A stretch of 64,000 nucleotides of DNA, taken from NCBI RefSeq assembly GCF_036226925.1, contig NZ_CP109031.1, positions 7,316,001-7,380,000 on the forward strand, written 5' to 3'. The first letter of the stretch is position 1, and the number at the start of each line of letters is the position of its first letter. Position numbers and translations under genes: made by a program. This stretch comes from Streptomyces sp. NBC_00659. Lineage in GTDB: Bacteria; Actinomycetota; Actinomycetes; Streptomycetales; Streptomycetaceae. This document shows, piece by piece, positions 16,711 to 25,635 of this stretch. A model generated the notes under the pieces. That model was not told the DNA's origin. It did no database searches and saw nothing but the letters and a program-made list of their open reading frames with translations.

Positions 16711-17961
16711 TCAGATCACCTCCGATCTCTGGGCCCATCGAGGGACGTGTCGCCGGGGGACCCGGGGCGTCGGGAGGGGAGTGGCCGGGGCGGGCGCCGC
16801 CAGCAGCGAGGCGGCCACGGCCAGGTGCAGCAGATACGGGGAGGCGTCGCCCAGCCCGGCCTCGGTGTACGACGCGATCGCGCAGTAGCTGATCAGGAAG
16901 ATCGCGCAGGCCCGCTGGAGCGACGGCGGCCGCAGCAACGCCACACCGCCCAGCACGATGATGACCGCCGCCACCAGGATGACGCCGATCACGCCCTGCT
17001 CGTTGAAGACGGCCAGCCAGCTGTTGTCGATCGGCAGCCCGCCGAACGACTTGTCGCCCAGACCCGCGCCGAACAGGTACTCCGTGGTCGACCGGGGGGC
17101 TGCCAGCAGCGCGTGCCAGACCTTGGCGCGACCGGTGAGGCTGGAGAAGTTCTCCTGGCTCTGTCCGCGCAGGAACCAGGTCTGGAGCGCGGAGGCGAAT
17201 CCCACCGCGGCCACCGTGGCGCTCAGCACCGCCCAGGCGAAGAACCGCCGGGCGGCGCCGCTGTTCAGGACGAGCGAGCCGATCGCCAGACACAGTCCGA
17301 TGAGGAGGCCGAGCGTGGCGGTGCGGGTGTGGGTCAGGGCGAGCAGGACGAGCGAGGGCACGATGACCACCACCGCGCTGGTCCGGTCGGTCCGGCGGCC
17401 CAGGACGAGCAGCACGGTGAGCCCGATGATCACCGCGGCGTACTGTCCGATCTGCGGTGGGGTGAGCGGCCACAACGCGCCGACCAGCCGCCCGCCGTAG
17501 AGGTCGGGCAGGGCCGCGCCCGGTGAGAGGACCGCGCCGGCGGCCACCGTCCCGAGCACCGCCAGGTACATCCGGATGTGATGCCGGACGAACGTCAGAC
17601 TGCCGTCCCACCAGCGGCTGACCAGCCACAGCGTGCCGACGAAGAGGGCCAGCCGGACGCAGCGGAACAGCGCGCCGAACCCGGACTCCAGATGCACGCT
17701 GGAGAACACGCTCGACACCAGCAGCAGGGTGAGCAGGAACACGAAGGCGCTGGGCCGCACGCGCAGCCGGACGTTGACCACGAGCGCCAGGGCGAACGCG
17801 GCGACCAGGGCGCCCATGGTGACCATCTGGATGAGGGAGCGGGGCAGCGGGACGATGGTCTTCGCCCCGGCGGACCCGAGCGTGTTGAGGACCAGCAGCC
17901 CCCAGACGGTCCCGATGATCTTCGGTGTGTGGTCACCGCTCGTCGTGTGGTCCCCGCTCAT
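16711..17961 (-). CDS. O-antigen polymerase/ligase-like membrane protein (Wzy-like)
   Basis: A 416-residue protein with about 10-12 hydrophobic segments and a large extracytoplasmic loop late in the chain (ENFSSLTGRAKVWHALL). The G-R-x(3)-W pattern there is common in the Wzy_C/O-antigen ligase family. It would polymerise flipped repeat units. ATG 17961 was chosen because it follows the beta-helix gene's stop by one base. The longer frame from 18096 would overlap that gene by 134 bases. Confidence 0.8.
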   Translation of the reverse strand: MSGDHTTSGDHTPKIIGTVWGLLVLNTLGSAGAKTIVPLPRSLIQMVTMGALVAAFALALVVNVRLRVRPSAFVFLLTLLLVSSVFSSVHLESGFGALFRCVRLALFVGTLWLVSRWWDGSLTFVRHHIRMYLAVLGTVAAGAVLSPGAALPDLYGGRLVGALWPLTPPQIGQYAAVIIGLTVLLVLGRRTDRTSAVVVIVPSLVLLALTHTRTATLGLLIGLCLAIGSLVLNSGAARRFFAWAVLSATVAAVGFASALQTWFLRGQSQENFSSLTGRAKVWHALLAAPRSTTEYLFGAGLGDKSFGGLPIDNSWLAVFNEQGVIGVILVAAVIIVLGGVALLRPPSLQRACAIFLISYCAIASYTEAGLGDASPYLLHLAVAASLLAAPAPATPLPTPRVPRRHVPRWAQRSEVI

Positions 17962-17962
17962 C

Positions 17963-19483
17963 TCAACCACCGTCCTGGGTGCGGAAGGTGCTGCCCGCGT
18001 CCTGCCGGTACGGGGTGCCCTGCCACTGCCCGGAGTCGAGGACCCGGCTCGGGTCGTGGGCGACGAACTTCCACGGTCCGACATAGGTGTTGTCATGCCA
18101 GCGGTTGTGCTGCTCGCCGGTGATCGCCTCCGCCACCCGGTCGCCCTGGTACGGCGACCAGTCCGGATAGGTGCCGTAGTTGGCCAGCACCGCCATGAGG
18201 TCGCACTTCACCGTGCAGCCGACGACGGACGTGTCCAGCACGAAGCGGTTGTTGTGGATGTCCACCCGCTGGGTCTTCCACCGGCAGTCGGCGTAGAGCG
18301 GTTCGGTGGCGATCGCCGGCCGGGCGCAGCGGTCGATGTCCTTCACCAGCAGCGTGCAGTCACCGGAGGAGGTGTTGGCCGGGCTGTTGCAGAACCGGTC
18401 GGCGTTCTCCCACAGGGTGATCCCGGACCAGTTGTCCTCCAGCAGGTTCCGGTAGACCTCGATCCTGTCCGTGCGGGCGCGGACCCGTGGTTCGCCGCCG
18501 GACTCGGACAAGTAGAGGGTCGCGAAGGGGAAGTTGTCCCCGCGGTCCGCGTACTTGCGGCCCTCGACCCAGTTGTTCCGCCGGATCGTGTTCTTCCGGA
18601 TGACCGCGTTGTAGCTGGTCTCGTAGATCAGCGCGGCCCCGTCGTTGGCCTCGAGCACATTGTCCTCGATGAGGAAGTCGTTGTTGTTGGTGTCCGCCCA
18701 CAACCCGGTCCCGCGGTTGTCGTGCACCCAGTTGCCGCGGATGTCGGCGCCGTCGACGGCCCAGAACTTGACGCCTCCGGTGCAGCCGCAGCCCGACCGC
18801 TTGCGCTCCCAGTCGTCCGTGTTGTTGCCCACGATCTCGTTGCCCTCGAGCACCAGGCCGCTGATCCGGCCGTTGCCCTTGTACGCGTTCACGCCGTACT
18901 GGCCGTTGTCGCGCAGGCAGCTGGCGCGGACCTGCTGGCGTGCCCCGGCCATCAGCCCGGCGCCCGAGTTGCGCTGGATCGTCGCGTGCTCGATCACCCA
19001 CCCGTCGGCCGAGTCGTGATTGACCACGCCCTCGTCGCGCGGGGCGACGAACCCCTGCACGGTCAGATAACGGATGGAGACGTCGCGGGCGGTGCCGCCG
19101 AACGCGTACTGGTTGGTCTTCCGGCCGTCGAGCACCGCGCCCGGCGCACCGAGGTAGACGTCCCCCTTCTTGGGGATGACCTGGGCGTAGCGGTCCGCCT
19201 CGAGCCGGTGCTTGCCCGGCTTGAGCCAGAACGTGGTGTTCGGGGGGCTGTTCTTGGTCTTCTCGGCCAGGTCGCCTGCCTTCGAGGGGTCGACCGTCAC
19301 CGCGCCCGCCGGCGCCTTCGCCGGTCCGGACGCGGGCTTGGCGCACACCCGGGCCACGGACGTGGACGGCCCGGCGGTCGGCTTCAGCCGCCCGTCCTGC
19401 GAGCTGTCGCAGCCGGTCGCCGCCGGCACGGCCAGCGCCAGCAGCGCAGCCGGCATCGCCCAGTGCCGCCACTTGATCGCCAA
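17963..19483 (-). CDS. Right-handed parallel beta-helix lipoprotein
   Basis: A 506-residue secreted protein. The signal peptide ends in a lipobox (PAATGC, Cys about residue 25), so it is probably membrane-anchored outside the cell. The body is rich in beta-helix rungs with Asn ladders (LEGNEIVGNNTDD, IRGNWVHDNRGTGLW, IEDNVLEANDG, IRKNTIRRNN). Such folds occur in pectate lyases and in alginate C5-epimerase AlgG. The catalytic type here is unknown. Two Cys pairs (GCGC, CTVKC) may form disulfides. The start is TTG 19483 with a strong GGAGGAAGG site. Confidence 0.82.
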   Translation of the reverse strand: MAIKWRHWAMPAALLALAVPAATGCDSSQDGRLKPTAGPSTSVARVCAKPASGPAKAPAGAVTVDPSKAGDLAEKTKNSPPNTTFWLKPGKHRLEADRYAQVIPKKGDVYLGAPGAVLDGRKTNQYAFGGTARDVSIRYLTVQGFVAPRDEGVVNHDSADGWVIEHATIQRNSGAGLMAGARQQVRASCLRDNGQYGVNAYKGNGRISGLVLEGNEIVGNNTDDWERKRSGCGCTGGVKFWAVDGADIRGNWVHDNRGTGLWADTNNNDFLIEDNVLEANDGAALIYETSYNAVIRKNTIRRNNWVEGRKYADRGDNFPFATLYLSESGGEPRVRARTDRIEVYRNLLEDNWSGITLWENADRFCNSPANTSSGDCTLLVKDIDRCARPAIATEPLYADCRWKTQRVDIHNNRFVLDTSVVGCTVKCDLMAVLANYGTYPDWSPYQGDRVAEAITGEQHNRWHDNTYVGPWKFVAHDPSRVLDSGQWQGTPYRQDAGSTFRTQDGG

Positions 19484-19496
19484 GCGTCCTTCCTCC

Positions 19497-21464
19497 CTAG
19501 CCGTGGAACCTGAGTACGGTGGTGAACCCCTGCGTGCCCTCGGCGACGCCGGTGCCGACCAGCGTGGTGGCGGGTTCCTTGCGCCCGAAGCCGGCGGAGT
19601 ACCAGCCCAGCGGCGGCTCGCTCTCGCCGCGATGGGCCCGCCAGGTCAGCCGCCCGGGCAGGTCGAGCTCCGCGGAGCGGTCCTCGCCGTCCCGGGTCCA
19701 GCTGAGCAGCGCCCGGTTGTCCACGAGCTCGACGGTGATCGCCGGGCCGAGGTGGAAGGCCAGACGCACGTCCCGGCGCGGTCCGCTCACCTCGTCGACC
19801 ACCGTCAACTCCCGGCTCGCGGCCGTCAGTTCCACCCGGCGGCGGTGCGCGGAGCCTTCGTAGCCGTCGTGCTCGGCGCACCAGCGGGCCACCCCGCCGT
19901 CGGAGGCGCCGGACGGGTCCGTGACCAGGACACGGGTGCGGGCGTGCCGGGTCCACAGGAACGGGCCGCCGGAGACGGACTGGTCACCGCCGTCCAGCTC
20001 CAGGGTGTTGTGGCCGAGCGTCGACCGGAAGTACCGCCGCCACTCGGGCTGCCCGTGGTAGCAGTACGTCCCCGGGTCCGCGAGCACGTCGACCCCGTCG
20101 TGCCGGACCTCCACGGACAGCGCGTCCGCGTGAGCGTGCGCGGCGATCGACAGGAACCCGTGCGGACCGCCGTCGCAGCGGCACCAGATCTCTCCCGGAC
20201 CGCGCAGGATGGTCATGCCCGCGTCGGCGAAATGGGCCGGCCGCTCCGCCGGGCGGGACACGGCCGGCGCGTTCTCGATCAGCGAGTACGGCTGGACGAG
20301 CGCGGCCAGCAGCGGGGTCCGCACATCGGTGCCGGTCACCGCCGGCCACCAGGCGAGCCGGCCGAACACGGCGTCCCCGGTGGCCAGCAGCGAGCCCCAG
20401 CGGTCGGTGCCCGCGCCGTCCACGACCAGACCGTGCCCGTCGTCCGCGTCCCCCTGACGCGGCGGCCGCAGCCGGCTGTCCACGACGGCGGCGAGCGCGT
20501 CGGTCATCCGCAGCAGCACCAGCCGGACCGTCACGGGGACCGGTACGCCCGCCGCGTCCGCCTCGGCCACCGCGGCCAGGCCGAGCTCCAGCACCAGTCC
20601 GTGATACTCGGTGGCCAGCTCGCGGTTGAGGCCGGAGTGGAAGGTGTTGCTCCGTAACTGCCGCTCCAGCGACCGCAGCGCGTCGGCCCGCCAGCGCGCC
20701 GAGGAGGGGAACCACCCGAACGCGCAGGCCGCGGCGAACTGCCCGGCGGTCTCGGCGATGACGTGGTTGTTGGCCGAGGACCCGCGGCTGGGGAAGGCGG
20801 CCAGCCAGCGCTGGTGGTGCCAGATCTGGTTCAGCGCCACCGGGTTGTCCTCGAACAGGGCGGCCGCGCCCGGCCAGCCGTCGAGCAGCCGGCGGACCCA
20901 CACCCAGGACAGCAGCCGGATGCCCAGCTCGATGCCGCTGGTCCAGTGCACCCCGCGCAGTGGCGGGTTGGCCGCCCACCACGACCGCAGGTGCCCGGCC
21001 ACCCGCTCGGCGTACCGCTCGTCCCCGGTGACCGCGTAGGCGGCGGCGAGCACGGTCAGGTACTGATGCCGGGACGGCTCCCAGATCTGCTTGATGTCAC
21101 CGACCCGGTCCTCGTCGCGGTACGGCACGTCGAAGGCGTAGCCCTCCGGCGCCCGGCGTCCCGTCTTCGGGTCGTACCACCAGTCCGGGTCGGCCAGGTC
21201 GTCGCGCTCGACGCCGAAGAACTCGGCGTGCCCGGCCATCAGCCGGTCCGCCTCGGCGACGAGACGCTTCGCGGCGTCGGGTGCCACCGCGTCGACCGTG
21301 CCCGCGGGCAGTGACGCGGTGAACCGGGCGCCGGTCACGTCCGGGCAGTCCGGCGGCGCCGACCGCCACCGCCGTCTGCGCACCGTGTCGCCCACCCGGC
21401 CGCCGATCTCCCGCGGCCCCATCCGGGACAGCCGCCGCAGGTACCAGCCCGCGCTCATGGTCAT
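19497..21464 (-). CDS. Heparinase II/III family protein (alginate lyase-like)
   Basis: A 655-residue protein with an N-terminal alpha-toroid and a C-terminal beta-sandwich Hepar_II_III domain. Likely catalytic positions are Asn/His in SSANNHVIAETAG (about 247), Tyr in LATEYHGL (about 293) and His in IAAHAHADALSVEV (about 425). Homologues cleave uronic-acid polymers. Within biosynthetic operons they may trim or epimerise the polymer. No clear signal peptide is seen. The ATG overlaps the bi-domain oxidoreductase stop by 4 bases. Confidence 0.85.
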   Translation of the reverse strand: MTMSAGWYLRRLSRMGPREIGGRVGDTVRRRRWRSAPPDCPDVTGARFTASLPAGTVDAVAPDAAKRLVAEADRLMAGHAEFFGVERDDLADPDWWYDPKTGRRAPEGYAFDVPYRDEDRVGDIKQIWEPSRHQYLTVLAAAYAVTGDERYAERVAGHLRSWWAANPPLRGVHWTSGIELGIRLLSWVWVRRLLDGWPGAAALFEDNPVALNQIWHHQRWLAAFPSRGSSANNHVIAETAGQFAAACAFGWFPSSARWRADALRSLERQLRSNTFHSGLNRELATEYHGLVLELGLAAVAEADAAGVPVPVTVRLVLLRMTDALAAVVDSRLRPPRQGDADDGHGLVVDGAGTDRWGSLLATGDAVFGRLAWWPAVTGTDVRTPLLAALVQPYSLIENAPAVSRPAERPAHFADAGMTILRGPGEIWCRCDGGPHGFLSIAAHAHADALSVEVRHDGVDVLADPGTYCYHGQPEWRRYFRSTLGHNTLELDGGDQSVSGGPFLWTRHARTRVLVTDPSGASDGGVARWCAEHDGYEGSAHRRRVELTAASRELTVVDEVSGPRRDVRLAFHLGPAITVELVDNRALLSWTRDGEDRSAELDLPGRLTWRAHRGESEPPLGWYSAGFGRKEPATTLVGTGVAEGTQGFTTVLRFHG

Positions 21465-23668
21465 CGAGCGCTCGCCAACGTCACCGGCGCGCCGCCGGCC
21501 AGGCCGGTCCGCACGGCGAGGGTGGCCGCCGTGGTGGCGACGAGCGACTCCAGCGGCACCGGCATCGGGCCGCCGGTCCGCACGGCCTTGACGAACGCGG
21601 CCAGTTCGGCGGACTGACCCTTGTCCCGGGCCTTGGGCAGCCGCGAACTGACCCACCGCTTGCGGCCGTTCCTGCCGTCCGAATACAGCGAGGCCCGCAC
21701 GAAGTCGTCGAGCCGCAGCACCTTGCCGTCCGCGACCAGGTCCAGCGTCTCCTTGGGGAAGCCGGACGCGCCGGTGGTGACGTAGCTGATGGTGGCGGTG
21801 GACCCGTCCGGGTAGCGCAGGACGACCTGAAGGTCCTCGTTGCCGGACGCGGCGACGGCGTACACCGAGACCGGGTCGGCGTCGAGCAGCCAGCTCGCCG
21901 TGTCGATGAAGTGTCCGCCCTCGCCCGCGAACCGTGAGCCCTCGGTGCCCTGCTGGAGATACCAGCTCCCGTGGGTCAGCCGGCCCGCGTTGACCAGATA
22001 GCGCAGGCTCGCCGGACCGGTCCGGGCGCCGAACCGGGTTTTGGCCTCCTGGAGCAGCGGCGCGAACCGGCGGTTGAAGCCCACCTGGATCCGGTCGTTG
22101 CCGGACTCCTCCACCGCCGCGAGCACACCGGCCAGCTCGTCCTCGGTGAGCGCCAGAGGCTTCTCGACGAACACGGTCTTGTCCGCGAGCAGGGCCTTGC
22201 GGGTCAGTTCGGCGTGCGAGCTGTGCCGGGTGACCACGAACACCGCGTCGACGGACTTGTCGCCGAGCACGGCGTCGAGGTCGGTGGTCGCCTCGGCGAA
22301 GCCGAACTTCCGCTGCGCGTTGGCCGCGGACAGCGCCGTCGTCGTGACGACCGTCGACAGCTCGACCCCGTCGCGCTGCGTCAGGTGCGGCAGCAGCATC
22401 GACGTCGCGTAGTTGCCCGCGCCGACGAACGCCAGCCGCACCGGCGCCGAGGCCGGCCGGGCCGGTCCGGAGACCCCGGCGCCGCGTCGCACCGCGGGCA
22501 CGTCCACCACCGGGGCCTCGGCCTCGGCCTTCGCTTCGGCCGTCTGCCCGGGGTACCGGAACAGCACGGCCACGGCCTTGAGTTCACCGTCCTTCAGGCT
22601 CCGGTACGTCTCGACGGCGTCGTCGAAGTCGGCGACGTGGGAGACCAGGGGCTCCACGTCGACGCGGCCGCGGGCGACGAGATCGAGGAAGCACGCCAGG
22701 TTGCGGCGCTCGGTCCAGCGCACGTAGCCGATCGGGTAGTCCCGGCCGTCGAGTTCGTACTCCGGGTCGTAGCGCCCGGGGCCGTAGCTGCGGGAGAACC
22801 GGACGTCGAGTTCCTTCTCGTAGTACGCGTTCCAGGGCAGGTCCAGACGGCACTTGCCGATGTCGACGACCCGGCCGCGGTCCCGGCAGAGCCGCGCGGC
22901 CAGCTCGACGGGCTGGTTGCTGCCGCCGCCGGCGGCCAGGTACACCTGGTCCACGCCGTGGCCGGCGGTGAGTTCGGCGACGGCGGCTTCCACGGCCGCG
23001 GAGGCGGGGTCGCCGCAGGCCGCGGCACCCAGGCGCTCGGCCAGTTCGCAGCGCGTCGGGTCGGGGTCCGCCCCGACGACGCGGACCCCCGCGGCGACGA
23101 GGAGCTGCACCACCAGCTGCCCGATCAGCCCGAGGCCGATGACCAGTGCCACCTCGCCGAGCTGCGGCTCGCCCTGGCGTACGCCCTGCATCGCGATCGA
23201 CCCGACGGTGCCGAACGCCGCGTGCCGCGGCGCGAGGCCGTCCGGTACCGGGGCGTAGAGGTTCTTCGGCACCCAGTTCAGCTCGGCGTGCAGCGCGTGC
23301 TCGTTGCCGGCGCAGGCCACGAGGTCGCCGACCTTCACGTCGTCGATCCCCGCGCCGACCTGCTCGACCACCCCGCACAGCGAGTAGCCCAGCGGCGTGT
23401 AGGAATCCAGCTTGCCCATCACCTTGCGGTAGGTGGCGGGCACCCCGTTGGTGGCCACGCTCTGCATGACCTTGGCCACCTGGTCCGGCCGGGAGCGGGC
23501 CTTGCCCAGCATCGACATGCCGGCCTCGGACACCTTCATCAGCTCGGTCCCGGTGGAGATCAGCGAGTAGGTGCTGCGGACCAGCACACCGCCCCGCTTG
23601 CACTCCGGCACCGGCACGTCGAGCACCGCCAGCTCGCCGCTCTTGTAGTTCTGAACAACCTGCTTCAC
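21461..23668 (-). CDS. Bi-domain oxidoreductase (zinc-type dehydrogenase + Gfo/Idh/MocA)
   Basis: A 735-residue fusion. Residues 1 to about 355 are a medium-chain dehydrogenase (YSLCGVVEQVG, cofactor site GLGLIGQLVVQLL). About 390-735 is a Gfo/Idh/MocA dehydrogenase (LAFVGAGNYATSM, VFVEKPLAL). Such fusions accompany heparinase-like and AsnB-like genes in exopolysaccharide clusters, as here. They probably carry out paired oxidation and reduction of a sugar, though the substrate is not known. GTG start at 23668 with an upstream AGGGGAC site. Confidence 0.87.
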   Translation of the reverse strand: MKQVVQNYKSGELAVLDVPVPECKRGGVLVRSTYSLISTGTELMKVSEAGMSMLGKARSRPDQVAKVMQSVATNGVPATYRKVMGKLDSYTPLGYSLCGVVEQVGAGIDDVKVGDLVACAGNEHALHAELNWVPKNLYAPVPDGLAPRHAAFGTVGSIAMQGVRQGEPQLGEVALVIGLGLIGQLVVQLLVAAGVRVVGADPDPTRCELAERLGAAACGDPASAAVEAAVAELTAGHGVDQVYLAAGGGSNQPVELAARLCRDRGRVVDIGKCRLDLPWNAYYEKELDVRFSRSYGPGRYDPEYELDGRDYPIGYVRWTERRNLACFLDLVARGRVDVEPLVSHVADFDDAVETYRSLKDGELKAVAVLFRYPGQTAEAKAEAEAPVVDVPAVRRGAGVSGPARPASAPVRLAFVGAGNYATSMLLPHLTQRDGVELSTVVTTTALSAANAQRKFGFAEATTDLDAVLGDKSVDAVFVVTRHSSHAELTRKALLADKTVFVEKPLALTEDELAGVLAAVEESGNDRIQVGFNRRFAPLLQEAKTRFGARTGPASLRYLVNAGRLTHGSWYLQQGTEGSRFAGEGGHFIDTASWLLDADPVSVYAVAASGNEDLQVVLRYPDGSTATISYVTTGASGFPKETLDLVADGKVLRLDDFVRASLYSDGRNGRKRWVSSRLPKARDKGQSAELAAFVKAVRTGGPMPVPLESLVATTAATLAVRTGLAGGAPVTLASAR

Positions 23669-23697
23669 CCGAAGTCCCCTTGTTTCTAAGCCGTGTT

Positions 23698-25632
23698 CTA
23701 GGCCGCCGAGCGAGTGTCCTGGCCGGACCCGGAGACCGCGCCGCGATACCAGTACTCGAGGGTCAGCACATGCCACAGATGCTTGGAGAAGTCCCGCTGC
23801 CCGGCGGCGTCCTCGGCGACCATGCGCGCCAGCGCGTCGCGGCGCAGGAGCCCCGAACGGACGAGCTCGCCGTCGTTCACCACCTCGCGCACCAGCGGTG
23901 CCAGATCCCTGCTCATCCAGGCCCGCAGCGGGGCGCTGAACAGGCCCTTGGGCCGGTACACGATCTCCCGGGGCAGGATCGAGGCGGCCGCCTCCTTGAG
24001 GACCGCCTTCCCCTGCCGTCCGACGATCTTGCGGTCACCGGGCACGGCGAACGCCGCCCTGACCACCTCGACGTCCACGTACGGCACCCGCACCTCCGTC
24101 GACGCGGCCATGCTCGACCGGTCCGTGTAGGCGAGGTTCAGGCCCGGCAGGAACATCCGGGCGTCGCCCAGGCACATGCGGTTGACGAAGTCGTCGAGGT
24201 CGTTGTCCTGGTAGACGTCCGCGTGCTCGGTCAGCACGTCCTCGACCGTCCCGGCCAGGTCCGGATCGATCAGGGCGAGCAGCTCGTCCCGGTCGTACAT
24301 GGTGTAGCTGCGCCGGAACGCGGTCTCCTCCGGAAGGTCGGCGAAGGACAGGAACCGCTTGGCGAAGCGCACCGACCGGTACCCCCGGCGGGCCGTGGCG
24401 ACCGGAAGCCGGTCCACGGCCGCGGACAGGCCGCGCCGCATCGGCCGCGGGACCCGCTGGTAGCGCAGCGCGATCAGGTTGGCCAGGTGCTTGCGGTAGC
24501 CGGCGAACAGCTCGTCGGCACCCATCCCCGAGAGCATCACCTTGACCCCGGCCTTCCGGGCGGCCGAGCAGATCAGGAACGTGTTGATCGCGGCGGGGTC
24601 GCCGATCGGCTCGTCCAGGTGGTGCGTCATCTGCGGCAGCAGGTCGAGCACGTTCGGAGCGATCTCGATCTCGTGCAGGTCGACGCCGAACCGCTCGGCC
24701 ACCTGCCGGGCGTAGCGCAGGTCGTCCGGCATCGCCTCGAACTTGGCGTCCTCGGCCCGGAATCCGATCGTGTAGGCGGAGATCCCGGGCCGGTCGCGGG
24801 CCGCCAGCGCGGTCAGATAGCTGGAGTCGAGACCGCCGGAGAGGAAGGTCGCCACGGGGACGTCGGAGAGCAGGTGGCGCCGGGTCGACTCCTCGACGAC
24901 GGCGGCGATGTCCGGCAGGTCGCCGCTTCGGGCCCGCTCCTGGCCCTCGGCGGCGACGTCCTTCAGATTCCAGTACCGGCCGCGCTCCACCCGGCCGTCG
25001 GGCCGGAACCTCAGCCAGCTCCCCGGCGGCAGTTTCTCCGCCTCGCGGAACGCGCAGCGCGAGTCCGGCACCCAGTAGTAGAGCAGCGAGGCCACCAGCG
25101 CGGCGTGGTCCACCTCCAGCGACCCGCCGCTCACGGCGGCCAGCGCCTTGAGCTCGGAGGCGAACACCAGGCCCCCGCCGCGCCGGAGCAGGAACAGCGG
25201 CTTGATGCCGAGCTGGTCCCGGGCGAGCACCAGTTCACCGGTCCGCTCGTCGAAGATCCCGAACGCGAACATGCCGCGCAGCCGGGGCAGGCAGTCCGTG
25301 CCCCAGCGCCGCCAGGCCTCCAGCAGCACCTCGGTGTCGGAGGTACCGCGGAAGCGCACCCCGGAGGCCTCCAGCTCGGCACGCAGTTCGGGCGCGTTGT
25401 ACAGCTCGCCGTTGTACGTCAGGACGAGGCCGCCCGAGACCATCGGCTGGGCGCCGGTCTCGGACAGGTCGATGATGGCCAGCCGGCGGTGCCCGAGGTG
25501 CACCTCGCCGTCACCGACGGGGTGGCTGTAGCGGCCCGCCCCGTCCGGACCCCGGTGCGCCAGGGTCTCGGTGAGCCGGTCGGCCACGGCCTTCCCGTCG
25601 GGCCATCGGTAAGTACCCGCGATGCCACACAT
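23698..25632 (-). CDS. Asparagine synthase-like glutamine amidotransferase
   Basis: A 644-residue AsnB-type enzyme. The N-terminal class II glutaminase domain starts MCGIAG with catalytic Cys2 and contains LTYNGELYN and SDTEVLLEAW. The synthetase domain has the ATP-pyrophosphatase loop FLSGGLDSS (about residue 261) and LSGMGADELFAGY (about 365). It uses glutamine to amidate a carboxylate. In polysaccharide clusters (WbpS-like) the acceptor is a uronic acid, giving a uronamide. It lies 3 bases after the Wzz-like gene stop. A general asparagine-synthesis role cannot be excluded. Confidence 0.87.
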   Translation of the reverse strand: MCGIAGTYRWPDGKAVADRLTETLAHRGPDGAGRYSHPVGDGEVHLGHRRLAIIDLSETGAQPMVSGGLVLTYNGELYNAPELRAELEASGVRFRGTSDTEVLLEAWRRWGTDCLPRLRGMFAFGIFDERTGELVLARDQLGIKPLFLLRRGGGLVFASELKALAAVSGGSLEVDHAALVASLLYYWVPDSRCAFREAEKLPPGSWLRFRPDGRVERGRYWNLKDVAAEGQERARSGDLPDIAAVVEESTRRHLLSDVPVATFLSGGLDSSYLTALAARDRPGISAYTIGFRAEDAKFEAMPDDLRYARQVAERFGVDLHEIEIAPNVLDLLPQMTHHLDEPIGDPAAINTFLICSAARKAGVKVMLSGMGADELFAGYRKHLANLIALRYQRVPRPMRRGLSAAVDRLPVATARRGYRSVRFAKRFLSFADLPEETAFRRSYTMYDRDELLALIDPDLAGTVEDVLTEHADVYQDNDLDDFVNRMCLGDARMFLPGLNLAYTDRSSMAASTEVRVPYVDVEVVRAAFAVPGDRKIVGRQGKAVLKEAAASILPREIVYRPKGLFSAPLRAWMSRDLAPLVREVVNDGELVRSGLLRRDALARMVAEDAAGQRDFSKHLWHVLTLEYWYRGAVSGSGQDTRSAA

Positions 25633-25635
25633 GTC

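Noticed and set aside
17962..18096. N-terminal extension of the Wzy-like protein to 18096
   Set aside because: It would overlap the beta-helix gene by 134 bases. The extra 45 residues are Ser/Arg/Pro-rich with no membrane or domain features.
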